From NCBI GenBank assembly GCA_002310035.1, contig DBYC01000019.1, forward strand, positions 3,781 to 39,815: a DNA stretch of 36,035 bases, in the 5' to 3' direction. The DNA comes from a bacterium UBP6_UBA1196 (GTDB taxonomy: Bacteria; UBP6; UBA1177). The position numbers were made by a program, and so were the translations under genes. This document shows positions 17,608 through 25,949 of the stretch, one piece after another (the stretch's first letter is position 1; each line of letters opens with the position of its first letter). The notes under the pieces were generated by a model. The model had not been told where the DNA came from. It did not search any database and saw only the letters and a program-made list of their open reading frames with translations.

Positions 17608-19713
17608 TTATTTTATCCCTTTCATTGAGAGCGATATTCTTTTTCTTTCGAGGTCGATATTTTTGACCATGACTTTGATTTTTTGCCCCAGTTTCAGGCA
17701 TTCGGCGGGACTTTTGATGAATTTGTCCGAGATCTCTGAGATGTGAAGCAGTCCCTTTTCCTTGATCCCGATTTCGACAAACGCTCCGAAAGCAACGATG
17801 TTGTCGACGTTCCCGTTTAAGATCATTCCTTCTTTGAGATCGTTTATAGTGCGCACTTCATCGGAAAATTCAGCCTGCTCGAATTTTTCACGGGGGTCAA
17901 GCCCGTGTTTTTTCAGTTCTTCGATGACAGATGGCGGCAGAAGTTCCTGAAGAAGCGTGTTTTTGTCGATGATTTCAGGGGTTTTGACGAGAGTTTCAAG
18001 CGAAATTCCCGCTTTTTTTGCGGCGTTTCTGACAAGTTCGTAGTTTTCGGGGTGGACTCCGGTCGAATCAAGGATTTCCTCACCTCCGAAGATACGCAGA
18101 AATCCTGCGCACTGCTCGAACGATTTATCACCTATCCCTTTGATATTCTTGAGTTCTTCGATATTTTTGAAACGTTTTCCGCAGCGCCTGAAAGCTGCAA
18201 TCTCGGCCGATTTTTTGCTGTCAAGCCCTGAAATGTAGGCGAGAAGGTACGGACTTGCGGTGTTGAGGTTCGCTCCGACGCGGTTTACTGCCCATTCGAC
18301 CGTTCTTTTGAGCCTTTCGGCAAGTTTTTTGACAGGTATATCGTGCTGATACTGCCCGACACCGAGGCTTTCGGGCGGAATTTTTACAAGTTCCGAGAGC
18401 GGATCCTGAAACCTTCGCCCGATCGAGATCGCTCCGCGAACCGTTATGTCGAGATCGGGGAACTCCTCTCTGGCAACGGCGCTCGCGCTGTAAACCGAAG
18501 CTCCGTCCTCGCTGACAGAGGCGACGACGACCTGTTTCCCGAAGAAACTTTTCAGGATCTCGTGCGCCTCACGCCCGAAAGTTCCGCTTCCGACGGCGAT
18601 CCCTGCAACTTTGTATTCTGTTATCCACTTTTCAAGCTTTTTAGCCTCGTTTTTGTCGAGGTGGAGATTGAGGAGAGTCGAAGCGACGAAGTTTCCGTGC
18701 TCGTCAAGAAGGGCCGCCTTGCAGCCTGTTCTGATGCCGGGATCGACGCCGATAACAGGTTTTTCTCCGAATGGTGGCATCAGGAGGATCTGCTCTAGAT
18801 TTTTGTGGAAGACCTCCAGTGAGGCATCGATTGCGAACTCTTTGATTTTACTAAAATTTTCAGTTTCTATGCTGCCAAAGATCCTGTCAGTGAGGGCTAG
18901 AGTTGAGCACTCGCCGAAAAAGTCGGAATGTCTTGCAAAAAATATCGATTCAATGCCGGTCGTGAGCTCTTTTTCGGTTTTAGCGGCTTCAGCAGAAATC
19001 GTAAGAAATCCCTCTTTTTCTCCGCGGTTGAGTGCCATGACGCGGTGCGGCGTGATCCTCTGCGCGCTTTCCCTGAAATCAAAGTAGTCGCTGTAAAGAA
19101 TTCCGCTTTCCTTTTTTCCGCGCTTTACCTTCGAGACGATAAATCCGTTTTCGACACTTTTTCTTACAAAATCGCGCACTTTCGGAGTGTCTGCGATTTT
19201 TTGCGCTATTATTTCCTTGGCACCGTTTACTGCAGATGCACAGTCGTTAAATGCAGCGCAAACGAAATCTTTAGCTTTTTCAAGGATTTTGACAACCGGC
19301 GGATTGTTCAGCATGATATATTCCGCGAGCGGCTGCAACCCAGCCTCGACTGCTTTGTCGGCCTTGGTTTTTCTGCCTGGCTTGAACGGCGCGTAAATGT
19401 CTTCGAGAACGGTCATGTCTGCCGCACCGGCTACAGCAATGCCAAGTTCATCGGAATAGTTTCCGGTCTCTTCAAGCGATTTGAGAATAGCACGTTTCCT
19501 TTTGTCGAGATTTGCTGATTTCTCAGAAAAATCAATGATTTCAGATATCTGCACTTCGTCAAGGTTGCCAGTCATCTCTTTGCGGTATCTCGCGATGAAA
19601 GGGATCGTGCAGCCCGATTCAGTGAGTTCAAGCACGGCGCGGACAGATTTTTCAGCTATTTTCAGGGCTTTCGACGTTTCGCCCGCGATATTTAATTCTT
19701 TAAGTACGATCAT
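17608..19713 (-). CDS. tex: Tex family RNA-binding transcriptional accessory protein
   Basis: 701-aa Tex protein. The start at 19713 (MIVLKELNIAGE) is preferred over an in-frame upstream ATG because GGAG lies 6 bases before it. Order: N-terminal helical domain with IPFIARYRKEMTG, a YqgF-like RNase H fold (VIGVDPGIRTGCKAALLDEHG, then VGSGTFGREAHE), helix-hairpin-helix motifs (LNTASPYLL, IKGIGDKSFEQCAGFLRI), and an S1 domain at the C-terminus (VDNIVAFGAFVEIGI). All Tex modules are intact. It lies just downstream of the ferredoxin terminator and before the rimP operon. Confidence 0.95.
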   Translation of the reverse strand: MIVLKELNIAGETSKALKIAEKSVRAVLELTESGCTIPFIARYRKEMTGNLDEVQISEIIDFSEKSANLDKRKRAILKSLEETGNYSDELGIAVAGAADMTVLEDIYAPFKPGRKTKADKAVEAGLQPLAEYIMLNNPPVVKILEKAKDFVCAAFNDCASAVNGAKEIIAQKIADTPKVRDFVRKSVENGFIVSKVKRGKKESGILYSDYFDFRESAQRITPHRVMALNRGEKEGFLTISAEAAKTEKELTTGIESIFFARHSDFFGECSTLALTDRIFGSIETENFSKIKEFAIDASLEVFHKNLEQILLMPPFGEKPVIGVDPGIRTGCKAALLDEHGNFVASTLLNLHLDKNEAKKLEKWITEYKVAGIAVGSGTFGREAHEILKSFFGKQVVVASVSEDGASVYSASAVAREEFPDLDITVRGAISIGRRFQDPLSELVKIPPESLGVGQYQHDIPVKKLAERLKRTVEWAVNRVGANLNTASPYLLAYISGLDSKKSAEIAAFRRCGKRFKNIEELKNIKGIGDKSFEQCAGFLRIFGGEEILDSTGVHPENYELVRNAAKKAGISLETLVKTPEIIDKNTLLQELLPPSVIEELKKHGLDPREKFEQAEFSDEVRTINDLKEGMILNGNVDNIVAFGAFVEIGIKEKGLLHISEISDKFIKSPAECLKLGQKIKVMVKNIDLERKRISLSMKGIK

Positions 19714-19730
19714 TTTTTGCTCCGGCTGAT

Positions 19731-19763
19731 AAAAAAAAGGCCCTCCGAAGAGGGCCCAAAAAA
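19731..19763 (-). terminator. Rho-independent terminator of the ferredoxin gene
   Basis: On the minus strand GGCCCTC-TTCG-GAGGGCC (19739-19756) forms a 7-bp GC-rich stem with a UUCG tetraloop, followed by a run of T on the 3' side (19731-19738); A-rich flank on the other side also makes a T-run in the opposite direction. It lies between the ferredoxin stop (19779) and the tex start (19713). Confidence 0.92.
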
Positions 19764-19778
19764 GCAAGGCTTACGGAA

Positions 19779-19943
19779 TTAAGCTTTGATAGCTTCTACC
19801 GGGCAGCCGTCTTCACATGCGCCGCAGTCAACGCAAGCGTCGGTTACTTCGTAGCCGCCGTCTTTCTCGATGATAGCTTCTACCGGGCATGTTCCAGCGC
19901 AAGCACCGCATTTTACGCAAACGTCTTGATCAATCTTGTGCAT
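19779..19943 (-). CDS. Small 2[4Fe-4S] ferredoxin
   Basis: 54-aa clostridial-type ferredoxin. It has two cluster motifs: CVKCGACAGTCP and CVDCGACEDGCP, each C-x2-C-x2-C-x3-C-P, and the two halves are near duplicates (PVEAI appears after both). A low-potential electron carrier in anaerobic metabolism is expected from the family. GAGGAG lies 7 bases before the ATG, and the strong terminator at 19731-19763 makes it a single-gene unit. A 19-bp exact direct repeat within the gene (19787-19805 and 19871-19889) reflects the internal duplication. Confidence 0.95.
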   Translation of the reverse strand: MHKIDQDVCVKCGACAGTCPVEAIIEKDGGYEVTDACVDCGACEDGCPVEAIKA

Positions 19944-19987
19944 TTTTTTCTCCTCGTACCGTGTTAATAAACGCTAAAAAGCCATAT

Positions 19988-20016
19988 TTTTTAAATTGTA
20001 TAAGGCATTTTGTCAA
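19988..20016 (-). promoter_or_regulatory. Predicted promoter of the ferredoxin gene
   Basis: Minus strand perfect TTGACA (20011-20016), 17-base spacer, TAAAAA (19988-19993), about 45 bases before the ferredoxin ATG. The -35 box overlaps the end of prmC. Confidence 0.5.
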
Positions 20017-20864
20017 GGAAAATTCCTAAAAACAGCGGCTCTTGTTATTCCTGCATAGTCCTTTATCAGTCTTACAAGTTCAAGTCCGCAGTATTTTTCT
20101 TTGATGAAGCCTGCTCCTTCAAATCCGAGTTCAGTGATGAAATATCCTTCAGGTTTCAAGAATTTATTGACCTGACTCAGAACTTTTTCCGTGATTTCAA
20201 AACCTGTTTTTCCGCCGAAAAACGCGTTGGCAGGCTCGAATCCGAGATCTTTCACGACAAATTCCTCCATGTCGCTTTCCGACAGGTAGGGCGGATTTGC
20301 TGTAATCAGGTCGAATTTGCCGGAAATGTTTTCAAAAAGGTCGCTTTGAACAAAAGAAATGCCGCCGGAAGCCGGGAAAAGACGGTTTGCGTTGATCCCA
20401 GCTACCTCAAGAGCGTCCGGCGAGATGTCTGAAAGTGTCAGTCTGCAATCCGATGCGCGTTTTATGCTCAACCCTATGCATCCGCTTCCGCAACAGATGT
20501 CGAGAACATCGGATTCCTTAATATTTTTTAGCAGTTGAACTGCTTCTTCGACTATAAGTTCTGTTTCTGGGCGCGGGATCAGAACGCGTCTGTCAACAAA
20601 AAATGTGTCTTCAAAGAACTCTTTTTCGTTTGTTATGTAGGCTATCGGCTCAAAATTCATTCTTCTTGAAACGAATGAGGCAAAAAGTTCAGCCGCATTT
20701 TCGTCTATACAGCTGTTTTCCATTGTAAAAAGTGCGAAACGAGTGGTTCCGAGTACTTTCGAGAGAAGTATTTCAGCATCAAGTCTCGGTGTTTCCGAGA
20801 TATTTTTCAGTTTTTTTTCGGCTTCCAAAACGGCTTCACGCACGGAGCATACTTTTTTGTTCAT
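20013..20864 (-). CDS. prmC: Peptide chain release factor N(5)-glutamine methyltransferase
   Basis: 283-aa SAM-dependent methyltransferase that modifies the GGQ glutamine of RF1/RF2. N-terminal helical domain (TPRLDAEILLSKVLG), then PIAYITNEKEFF, IPRPETE and the SAM motif VLDICCGSGCIGLSI. The catalytic NPPY is present in LITANPPYLSESD. It overlaps the amidase gene by four bases (ATGA), the last gene of parB-amidase-prmC. No oddities in length. Confidence 0.94.
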   Translation of the reverse strand: MNKKVCSVREAVLEAEKKLKNISETPRLDAEILLSKVLGTTRFALFTMENSCIDENAAELFASFVSRRMNFEPIAYITNEKEFFEDTFFVDRRVLIPRPETELIVEEAVQLLKNIKESDVLDICCGSGCIGLSIKRASDCRLTLSDISPDALEVAGINANRLFPASGGISFVQSDLFENISGKFDLITANPPYLSESDMEEFVVKDLGFEPANAFFGGKTGFEITEKVLSQVNKFLKPEGYFITELGFEGAGFIKEKYCGLELVRLIKDYAGITRAAVFRNFP

Positions 20865-21562
20865 TTTTTTAACTGCTTGGTTTTACTGGAAAGTTTCACT
20901 ATGGTGTCGTAGATATACCATGCTACATCGGCTGTAAAAAGCGGATTTTCTATGCAGGCTCTGTCTTCCGGTGAAGAGATGTATGCAATTTCGAGCAGCA
21001 GCCCCGGCACGGCAGTGTCGTCGAACAGACCGAAATTGTATTTTTGCGAAAACATGTTCAGCGGAAGTTTCCATGTCGTGTGGAGATTCGCTTTGAAATA
21101 AAGGTCGCGGAAAACCGAGCCGTAGTAAAACGAGCGGTTCACTTTATCGTATGAAAGCGCGGCGGAAGCGCTGTCACCGCTTAAGGAATCGGGCGGGTAG
21201 TAGATCTCGAAACCGCGGTTCGTAGCAATGACTTTCTGACTGTTGAAGTGAAGCGAGATAAAAAGATCGGGCTGTTGCTGCTCTATAAGTTCGGCGCGTT
21301 CCTTTATCGAAACAGACGAGTCGTCTGTCCTGGTGAAGATGATATCTACTTCCGGAACAGGGTGCTTTTTGAAAAAGGCTCTGATTTTTGCCGCGAGGGC
21401 CAGAGTAAGCTCTTTTTCGGAAACTTTTCCTGAAACTGCACCGGTGTTCGTTCCGCCGTGCCCCGGATCGATTACGACTTTAAATTTTTTTTCGGCGGAA
21501 AGCGTAAAAAATGAAAGTAAAATTAAGATAAAAAAGATTTTTTTAGCGATGCCGGAAAACAT
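20861..21562 (-). CDS. N-acetylmuramoyl-L-alanine amidase (Amidase_3)
   Basis: 233-aa zinc amidase that cleaves the stem peptide from muramic acid. An N-terminal hydrophobic signal (about residues 7-22) ends near SAEKKF, so export is expected. Zinc ligands are visible: His in VVIDPGHGG, Glu in SEKELTL, His in DLFISLHFNS; the catalytic Glu is in GLLLEIAYISSPED. No SPOR, AMIN or LysM domain is attached. Its ATG overlaps the parB stop by one base and its stop overlaps prmC, so the three are co-expressed. A role in daughter-cell separation is inferred from the family. Confidence 0.92.
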   Translation of the reverse strand: MFSGIAKKIFFILILLSFFTLSAEKKFKVVIDPGHGGTNTGAVSGKVSEKELTLALAAKIRAFFKKHPVPEVDIIFTRTDDSSVSIKERAELIEQQQPDLFISLHFNSQKVIATNRGFEIYYPPDSLSGDSASAALSYDKVNRSFYYGSVFRDLYFKANLHTTWKLPLNMFSQKYNFGLFDDTAVPGLLLEIAYISSPEDRACIENPLFTADVAWYIYDTIVKLSSKTKQLKK

Positions 21563-22395
21563 TATTTTCTGTGCTTGAGAAAAGCTGAAAATGCTTCGAA
21601 ATCTTCGACCGATGAGAAATCGATGGTAAGTGAAACCCCGCGCTTTTTAGGTTTCACCATGACTTTGGCTTTTATTCCGGAGGCGATTTCCGCAGCTTTT
21701 TCACGCCATATTCCGGCGGCTTCCGTTTTTTTCGTCTTTTTATGCCCGGATTTCCGCGACGCGACGCGCATCTCGACCTGACGGGCGGTCAGATTTTCGT
21801 TCGTGATCCGCTCAAGCCAGAGTTCCTGCTCGTCGTGTTCAAAAACGAGGAGCGGGCGTATCTGACCGGTCGAAAGTTCGCCGTTGCGCAGCATATCTTT
21901 TGCTTTTTCGCAGAGAGTGAGAAGTCTGATGCAGTTGCTCACTTCACTGCGGCTTTTGCCGACTTTCTTCGCAAGTTCGTCCTGCTTGTAGCCGAAGCGT
22001 TTCATCAGCTCTTCATAAGCTTCTGCGACTTCGATCGGATTGAGATCTTCGCGCTGAAGGTTTTCGATGAGCGAAACCTGATAAGCCTCGTCGCCTTTGT
22101 AGATCGTCACAGGAACCTGCGTGAGTCCCAGCATCTGTGCGGCGCGGAAACGCCTTTCACCTGCGACTATGCGGTATATTTCGCCCTCTTTTTTGACGAC
22201 TATCGGTTCGATTATCCCGTGCTGCCTTATTGATTCGGCGAGTTCAGCGAGCCTTGCTTCGTCAAAACTTTTTCTCGGCTGCTCTGCATTCGGCTGTATT
22301 TTGCTGATAGGAAGAGTTGTCGGATCATCGGGCGGCAGCAGCGAATCCAGACCTCTGCCTCCAAGGGTTTTTCCGTTTATTTTTCTTTGAAGCAT
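21562..22395 (-). CDS. parB: Chromosome-partitioning protein ParB
   Basis: 277-aa ParB starting at the ATG at 22395, with GGAGG 5 bases upstream; upstream in-frame ATGs at 22407 and 22452 lack this. The N-terminus LGGRGLDSLLP is the ParA-stimulating type. ISKIQPNAEQPRKSFDE opens the CTPase/ParB-N fold, with IVAGERRFRAAQ and the Box II-like SLIENLQREDLNPIE. The HTH has ELAKKVGKSRSEVSNCIRLL. The C-terminal dimerisation domain ends the protein. No parA gene is in the window and no canonical parS (TGTTTCACGTGAAACA) was noticed by eye. Confidence 0.94.
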   Translation of the reverse strand: MLQRKINGKTLGGRGLDSLLPPDDPTTLPISKIQPNAEQPRKSFDEARLAELAESIRQHGIIEPIVVKKEGEIYRIVAGERRFRAAQMLGLTQVPVTIYKGDEAYQVSLIENLQREDLNPIEVAEAYEELMKRFGYKQDELAKKVGKSRSEVSNCIRLLTLCEKAKDMLRNGELSTGQIRPLLVFEHDEQELWLERITNENLTARQVEMRVASRKSGHKKTKKTEAAGIWREKAAEIASGIKAKVMVKPKKRGVSLTIDFSSVEDFEAFSAFLKHRK

Positions 22396-22424
22396 TGATT
22401 CCTCCATGAAATTCAAGCCGAAAG

Positions 22425-22452
22425 ATTTTAATGAAACAGGCTTTTCTGTCAA
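22425..22452 (-). promoter_or_regulatory. Predicted promoter of parB-amidase-prmC
   Basis: Minus strand perfect TTGACA (22447-22452), 16-base spacer, TAAAAT (22425-22430), about 30 bases before the ParB ATG at 22395. This also disfavours the start at 22452. Confidence 0.65.
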
Positions 22453-22543
22453 GTGCGCTTTTATGCACCGGAATTAAATTTGTTTCTTGCTTTTTGAGGC
22501 GTTTTTTTTAAAATATCCCGCTTTTTGTTTTGTGAATGGGAAA

Positions 22544-23350
22544 ATGGTCAGATTTTTCAAATATTCCGCAGCAGGAAACGATTTCATAATCATAAACGAA
22601 AGAGAGCTTTCCGGTTTTCCGCTCGTGAAGGAAAACATCGTCAGGCTCTGTGACCGCCGTATCGGGATCGGAGCGGACGGGATCCTGCTCCACTCGGAGC
22701 CGGAAAACAGCGGCATCCATGCTAAAATGACGATTTTCAACAGCGACGGTTCGACTGCCGAGATGTGCGGAAACGGGATACGCTGTTTTGCGCTTTACCT
22801 GATCCTTGACTGCGGAATCACTGCTTCCCCGCTTGTGATCAGGACCGGTAACGGGATCCTCGAGGCGACATGCCGGAAATCCGGCAGTTCGTATGAGATC
22901 AGCGCGACTCTCGGCAAGGCACGTTTTATTGACGAAACGAAACATGTGGAAGTAAACGGCTGCAGCTTTGAAAGGACAGGCGTTTCGACCGGGAATCCAC
23001 ATCTTGTCTATATTGCGGAAGACAGAGACTGCACAGTTGATGTCAGCGGGTTGTGGAAACTGCGCGAACTCGGCTTCGAGACGAATGTCGAGCTTGTGAC
23101 GGAGATCGATCTTGTAAAAAACTGTGCCGCTGTTGATGTCTACGAGCGCGGAGCCGGAAAGACTCCTGCATGCGGTACCGGCGGAGCGGCTGTAGTGAAC
23201 ACGCTTCTGAAAACAGGAAGGATCAGGGAAAACCAGGTGTTTACCGTGAGATTTCCCGGCGGAGACATCGGTTATACTGTAAAACCTGACGGCGAAACAG
23301 TTATATCAGGAGTCCCGCTGAGGATTTTCTCAGGCATCGTCGAAGTATAA
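22544..23350 (+). CDS. dapF: Diaminopimelate epimerase
   Basis: 268-aa enzyme converting LL- to meso-diaminopimelate for lysine and peptidoglycan synthesis. The ATG at 22544 (MVRFFKYSAAGNDFI) fits the family start; an in-frame TTG at 22487 would add 19 unlike residues. The two catalytic cysteines are Cys75 (EMCGNGIRC) and Cys210 (TPACGTGGAA), and substrate-binding NPH is at 151-153. The ribosome-binding site is weak (GGGA). First gene of dapF-hypothetical-nadD. Confidence 0.95.
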   Translation: MVRFFKYSAAGNDFIIINERELSGFPLVKENIVRLCDRRIGIGADGILLHSEPENSGIHAKMTIFNSDGSTAEMCGNGIRCFALYLILDCGITASPLVIRTGNGILEATCRKSGSSYEISATLGKARFIDETKHVEVNGCSFERTGVSTGNPHLVYIAEDRDCTVDVSGLWKLRELGFETNVELVTEIDLVKNCAAVDVYERGAGKTPACGTGGAAVVNTLLKTGRIRENQVFTVRFPGGDIGYTVKPDGETVISGVPLRIFSGIVEV

Positions 23351-23352
23351 AA

Positions 23353-24438
23353 ATGAGCGAAAACAGGGAAATATTTAAAGAAAAATCGCTTAAAATGTAT
23401 ATCAAGCGTCTCGAGGAGCTTGCTGAAAATTCAAAAAACGGCGAAGAAGCTCTGCAAACGCTCAATGAAATTATTTCCTCGCTCATCGGATCGAAGCGTT
23501 TTTTCGACATTTCGTCCATGTATGTCTTTCTCAAAAGCGCATTCCAGAACAAGCGCGGGATCGGAGCGTTTTACGAGCCGGCAAAAGGGATCCTTAAGCG
23601 CGACATAAACGAACTTTTTACAAAATCGATAACTTACAACAATTTCGAACTCAAGGAGATGTTTTCCGACATTCTTGGGACGGATACCGGACTTCTGATG
23701 GAGCTGGTCAGTTTCATTTTCAAAAAATACGATCTTTTCGGGATGGAGCTTTCCGAAAACATAAACCGCCAGCTGATAAAAGTCGCCGAAGAGGATATTT
23801 TCAGCTTCATTGAGCACGCCGATACAAGTTTTCTGGCTTTTTACCTTTCTTCTCTCCCTAAACTCACTTTTGTGCCGAGAGAGCATGTCGAGCAGTGGAT
23901 CGAGGTCATTCTTTACCAGTATCAGGCAAACAACGAAAAATATACAAAAAAGATTCTCTCTGCGATGAAAATACATCCGTCGCTCGATATTCTTCTGCTT
24001 TTCATACTTTCTCCGCGCCAGAAAGACCGTTCTGAAGCGCTGCTGATTTTGACGAAGTATCTTTCGTCCAGACAGAACGGTGAATTTGCGGGATCGTTCG
24101 CGGAAAAGGCCCCGTATTTCATAAAGAAAGCGGTCGAAAGCGGTCTTTTTTACGATTTTCACACCATTCCGACAGTCCAGAAGGAACTTTTTGCAGAACT
24201 TACAAAATATACCGACGGCGGCATCGTCCGTGAAACGGTTCTTCCGCTTCTGCGCACTGCGAACAAGAACGGAAACTCCTGGATAACGAAGTCAAAACTC
24301 GCTTTTGTTCCGGCTGTCAGGCACTTTCTGCCCGCTTTCCCTGCCATTGTTCCGCAGCTCAATGTGATCTTGCGCGATGAAAATATCGAGATCGAAGTGA
24401 AAGAAGAGATCAGAAAACTTGTCTACAACCAGAAATGA
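23353..24438 (+). CDS. Hypothetical helical-repeat protein
   Basis: 361-aa protein I do not recognise. It begins two bases after the dapF stop and overlaps nadD by four bases (ATGA), so it is almost surely expressed. The sequence is nearly all alpha-helical, with alternating hydrophobic/charged stretches (LLMELVSFIFKKYDLFG; LDILLLFILSPRQKDRSEALLILTKYLSS) that suggest HEAT/ARM-like helical pairs. There is no signal peptide, membrane segment, Cys motif or nucleotide-binding motif. A scaffold or protein-binding role is only a guess from the fold type. Confidence 0.8.
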   Translation: MSENREIFKEKSLKMYIKRLEELAENSKNGEEALQTLNEIISSLIGSKRFFDISSMYVFLKSAFQNKRGIGAFYEPAKGILKRDINELFTKSITYNNFELKEMFSDILGTDTGLLMELVSFIFKKYDLFGMELSENINRQLIKVAEEDIFSFIEHADTSFLAFYLSSLPKLTFVPREHVEQWIEVILYQYQANNEKYTKKILSAMKIHPSLDILLLFILSPRQKDRSEALLILTKYLSSRQNGEFAGSFAEKAPYFIKKAVESGLFYDFHTIPTVQKELFAELTKYTDGGIVRETVLPLLRTANKNGNSWITKSKLAFVPAVRHFLPAFPAIVPQLNVILRDENIEIEVKEEIRKLVYNQK

Positions 24439-24998
24439 GTGAAAAAAAATTGATAAATACCGCTGTTTTCGGCGGAAAGTTCGACCCGCCGCACCTCGGA
24501 CACCAGCTTTCGGTTTTTCTGGCACTTGAAAAATACAGATTCGACGAAGTCTGGATCATTCCGAGTTTTTCTCATCCTTTCGGTTATCATCCTTATGATT
24601 TCGACAGCCGGCTCGAAATGTGCAGGATCATGGCGGAACCGTTCAAAGATCGGGTCAAAGTGAGCGACATAGAAAGAAAGATCGGTCTTGAGGTGGTATA
24701 CACCGTCGATCTTATCGAATATCTCAAGGAGAATTTTCCTGAAAACGATTTTTCGCTCGTCATCGGTTCGGATAACTGGAATGTCCGCGGAAAATGGAAG
24801 GATTTCGATAAACTGGAAAAAATTTGCCGCTCGATTGTCGTGATCGGAAGAGGAGAAGGCGGGCAGGGGAGTTTTTCTCTTCCCGATATTTCAAGCACAA
24901 TGATCAGGGAAATGATAAAAAACAGCCGGGATCAGGAGAATCTGCTTCCTGCCGGAATTTACGAATACATCAAAAAACATAATCTTTACAGTGAATAA
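24435..24998 (+). CDS. nadD: Nicotinate-nucleotide adenylyltransferase
   Basis: 187-aa nucleotidyltransferase of NAD synthesis, adenylating nicotinate mononucleotide. It has GGKFDPPHLGH (residues 13-23) with the H-x-G-H signature, and SSTMIREMI near 155-163 as the second ATP-binding motif. A relative such as phosphopantetheine adenylyltransferase (CoaD) is possible from fold alone, but the FDPPH context fits NadD. Overlaps the preceding gene by four bases and ends three bases before the convergent ABC gene. Confidence 0.9.
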   Translation: MSEKKLINTAVFGGKFDPPHLGHQLSVFLALEKYRFDEVWIIPSFSHPFGYHPYDFDSRLEMCRIMAEPFKDRVKVSDIERKIGLEVVYTVDLIEYLKENFPENDFSLVIGSDNWNVRGKWKDFDKLEKICRSIVVIGRGEGGQGSFSLPDISSTMIREMIKNSRDQENLLPAGIYEYIKKHNLYSE

Positions 24999-25001
24999 AT
25001 C

Positions 25002-25784
25002 TTAATGATCCCGGATCTCTTTTCTTGACGGAAAAACAAGATCCCTGCCGTCAGGCGTATTGCCGAAAGTAACGAAATCGCAGTCGAAAAGCCCGCTTAG
25101 AACGCCGCTCTCCAGAAAAAGCCGTGGAGTTCCGTCAAAAACAAGAGTTCCTGCTTTCATTGCCAGGATCCTGTCTGAAAAAACGAGAGCTTCGTTTATT
25201 TCATGGGTGACAGTCAGGACAAGCCTTCCGGTTTTTGCGACTTTGCGGATGATTTCCGAAACGATGATCCTCTGAACAGGGTCAAGGTAGGTCAGCGGTT
25301 CGTCAAGAAAGAGAACAGAGCTCTCCTGCGCGATCGCACCGGCGATCAGTACGCGCTGCATTTCACCGCCGCTAAGAGTCCCTGTTTTTCTGTCCATGAA
25401 TTTTGCGGTATCTGTGAGTTCTGCTGCTTCATTTATCGCCGCGAAATCTCTGTCCGAAAATTTTTCCCACGGTTTTCTGTATGGATAACGGGCAAGCTCG
25501 AGGAAACGTCTGACTTCAAAATCTCCCGTGATTTCCGCACCTTGAGGAACAAACGAAATGAGTTTTGCCTTTTCTTTTTCGCTCAGTGACGAGACGTCTG
25601 CGCCGGAAACAGTAACTTCGCCCGAATGTTCAAGAAGCGACGAAAGTGCGCGCAGAAGAGTTGTTTTCCCCGCTCCGTTTGTCCCGACAAGGGCTATATT
25701 CTCAAATTTCCCGGCAGAAAAACTTATGTCTCTGACGATTTCCTTTCCGCCTATATTTACTGAAACATTTTTTACTTCAAGCAT
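25002..25784 (-). CDS. ABC transporter ATP-binding protein (FepC/BtuD-like)
   Basis: 260-aa ATPase subunit. Walker A GTNGAGKTT, Q-loop FVPQG, signature LSGGEMQR, Walker B VLFLDEP and switch VTHE are all intact. The sequence style, with an extended ARYPYRKPW segment after the Q-loop, resembles ATPases of iron-siderophore or cobalamin importers. No permease or binding-protein gene lies on either side, so its partners must be elsewhere. No clear ribosome-binding site is visible before the ATG; no cobalamin-riboswitch-like structure was seen in the 165-bp upstream gap. Confidence 0.88.
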   Translation of the reverse strand: MLEVKNVSVNIGGKEIVRDISFSAGKFENIALVGTNGAGKTTLLRALSSLLEHSGEVTVSGADVSSLSEKEKAKLISFVPQGAEITGDFEVRRFLELARYPYRKPWEKFSDRDFAAINEAAELTDTAKFMDRKTGTLSGGEMQRVLIAGAIAQESSVLFLDEPLTYLDPVQRIIVSEIIRKVAKTGRLVLTVTHEINEALVFSDRILAMKAGTLVFDGTPRLFLESGVLSGLFDCDFVTFGNTPDGRDLVFPSRKEIRDH

Positions 25785-25917
25785 CTTGCAAATTCGTATC
25801 AGTTGTCAAAATCCTTTGCGCGTTGCACTTCACACTCTATTTAATTTTGAGAAAAATTTCAATAAATTGGAACGGAGCACCATGTTACGGGTTTATAGAT
25901 TTGCAGCTTCGGTATAA

Positions 25918-25943
25918 CGATATATCGGAATATCGATATGTCG
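25918..25943 (-). terminator. Hairpin after the RsmB-like gene
   Basis: CGATATATCG (25918-25927) pairs with CGATATGTCG (25934-25943) across a 6-base loop, seven bases beyond the stop at 25950. The stem is AT-rich and lacks a clear T-run, so a terminator role is uncertain. Confidence 0.35.
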
Positions 25944-25949
25944 ACAAAA

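Noticed and set aside
25785..25949. Cobalamin or iron-responsive riboswitch before the ABC ATPase
   Set aside because: The gap is too short and shows none of the conserved boxes.
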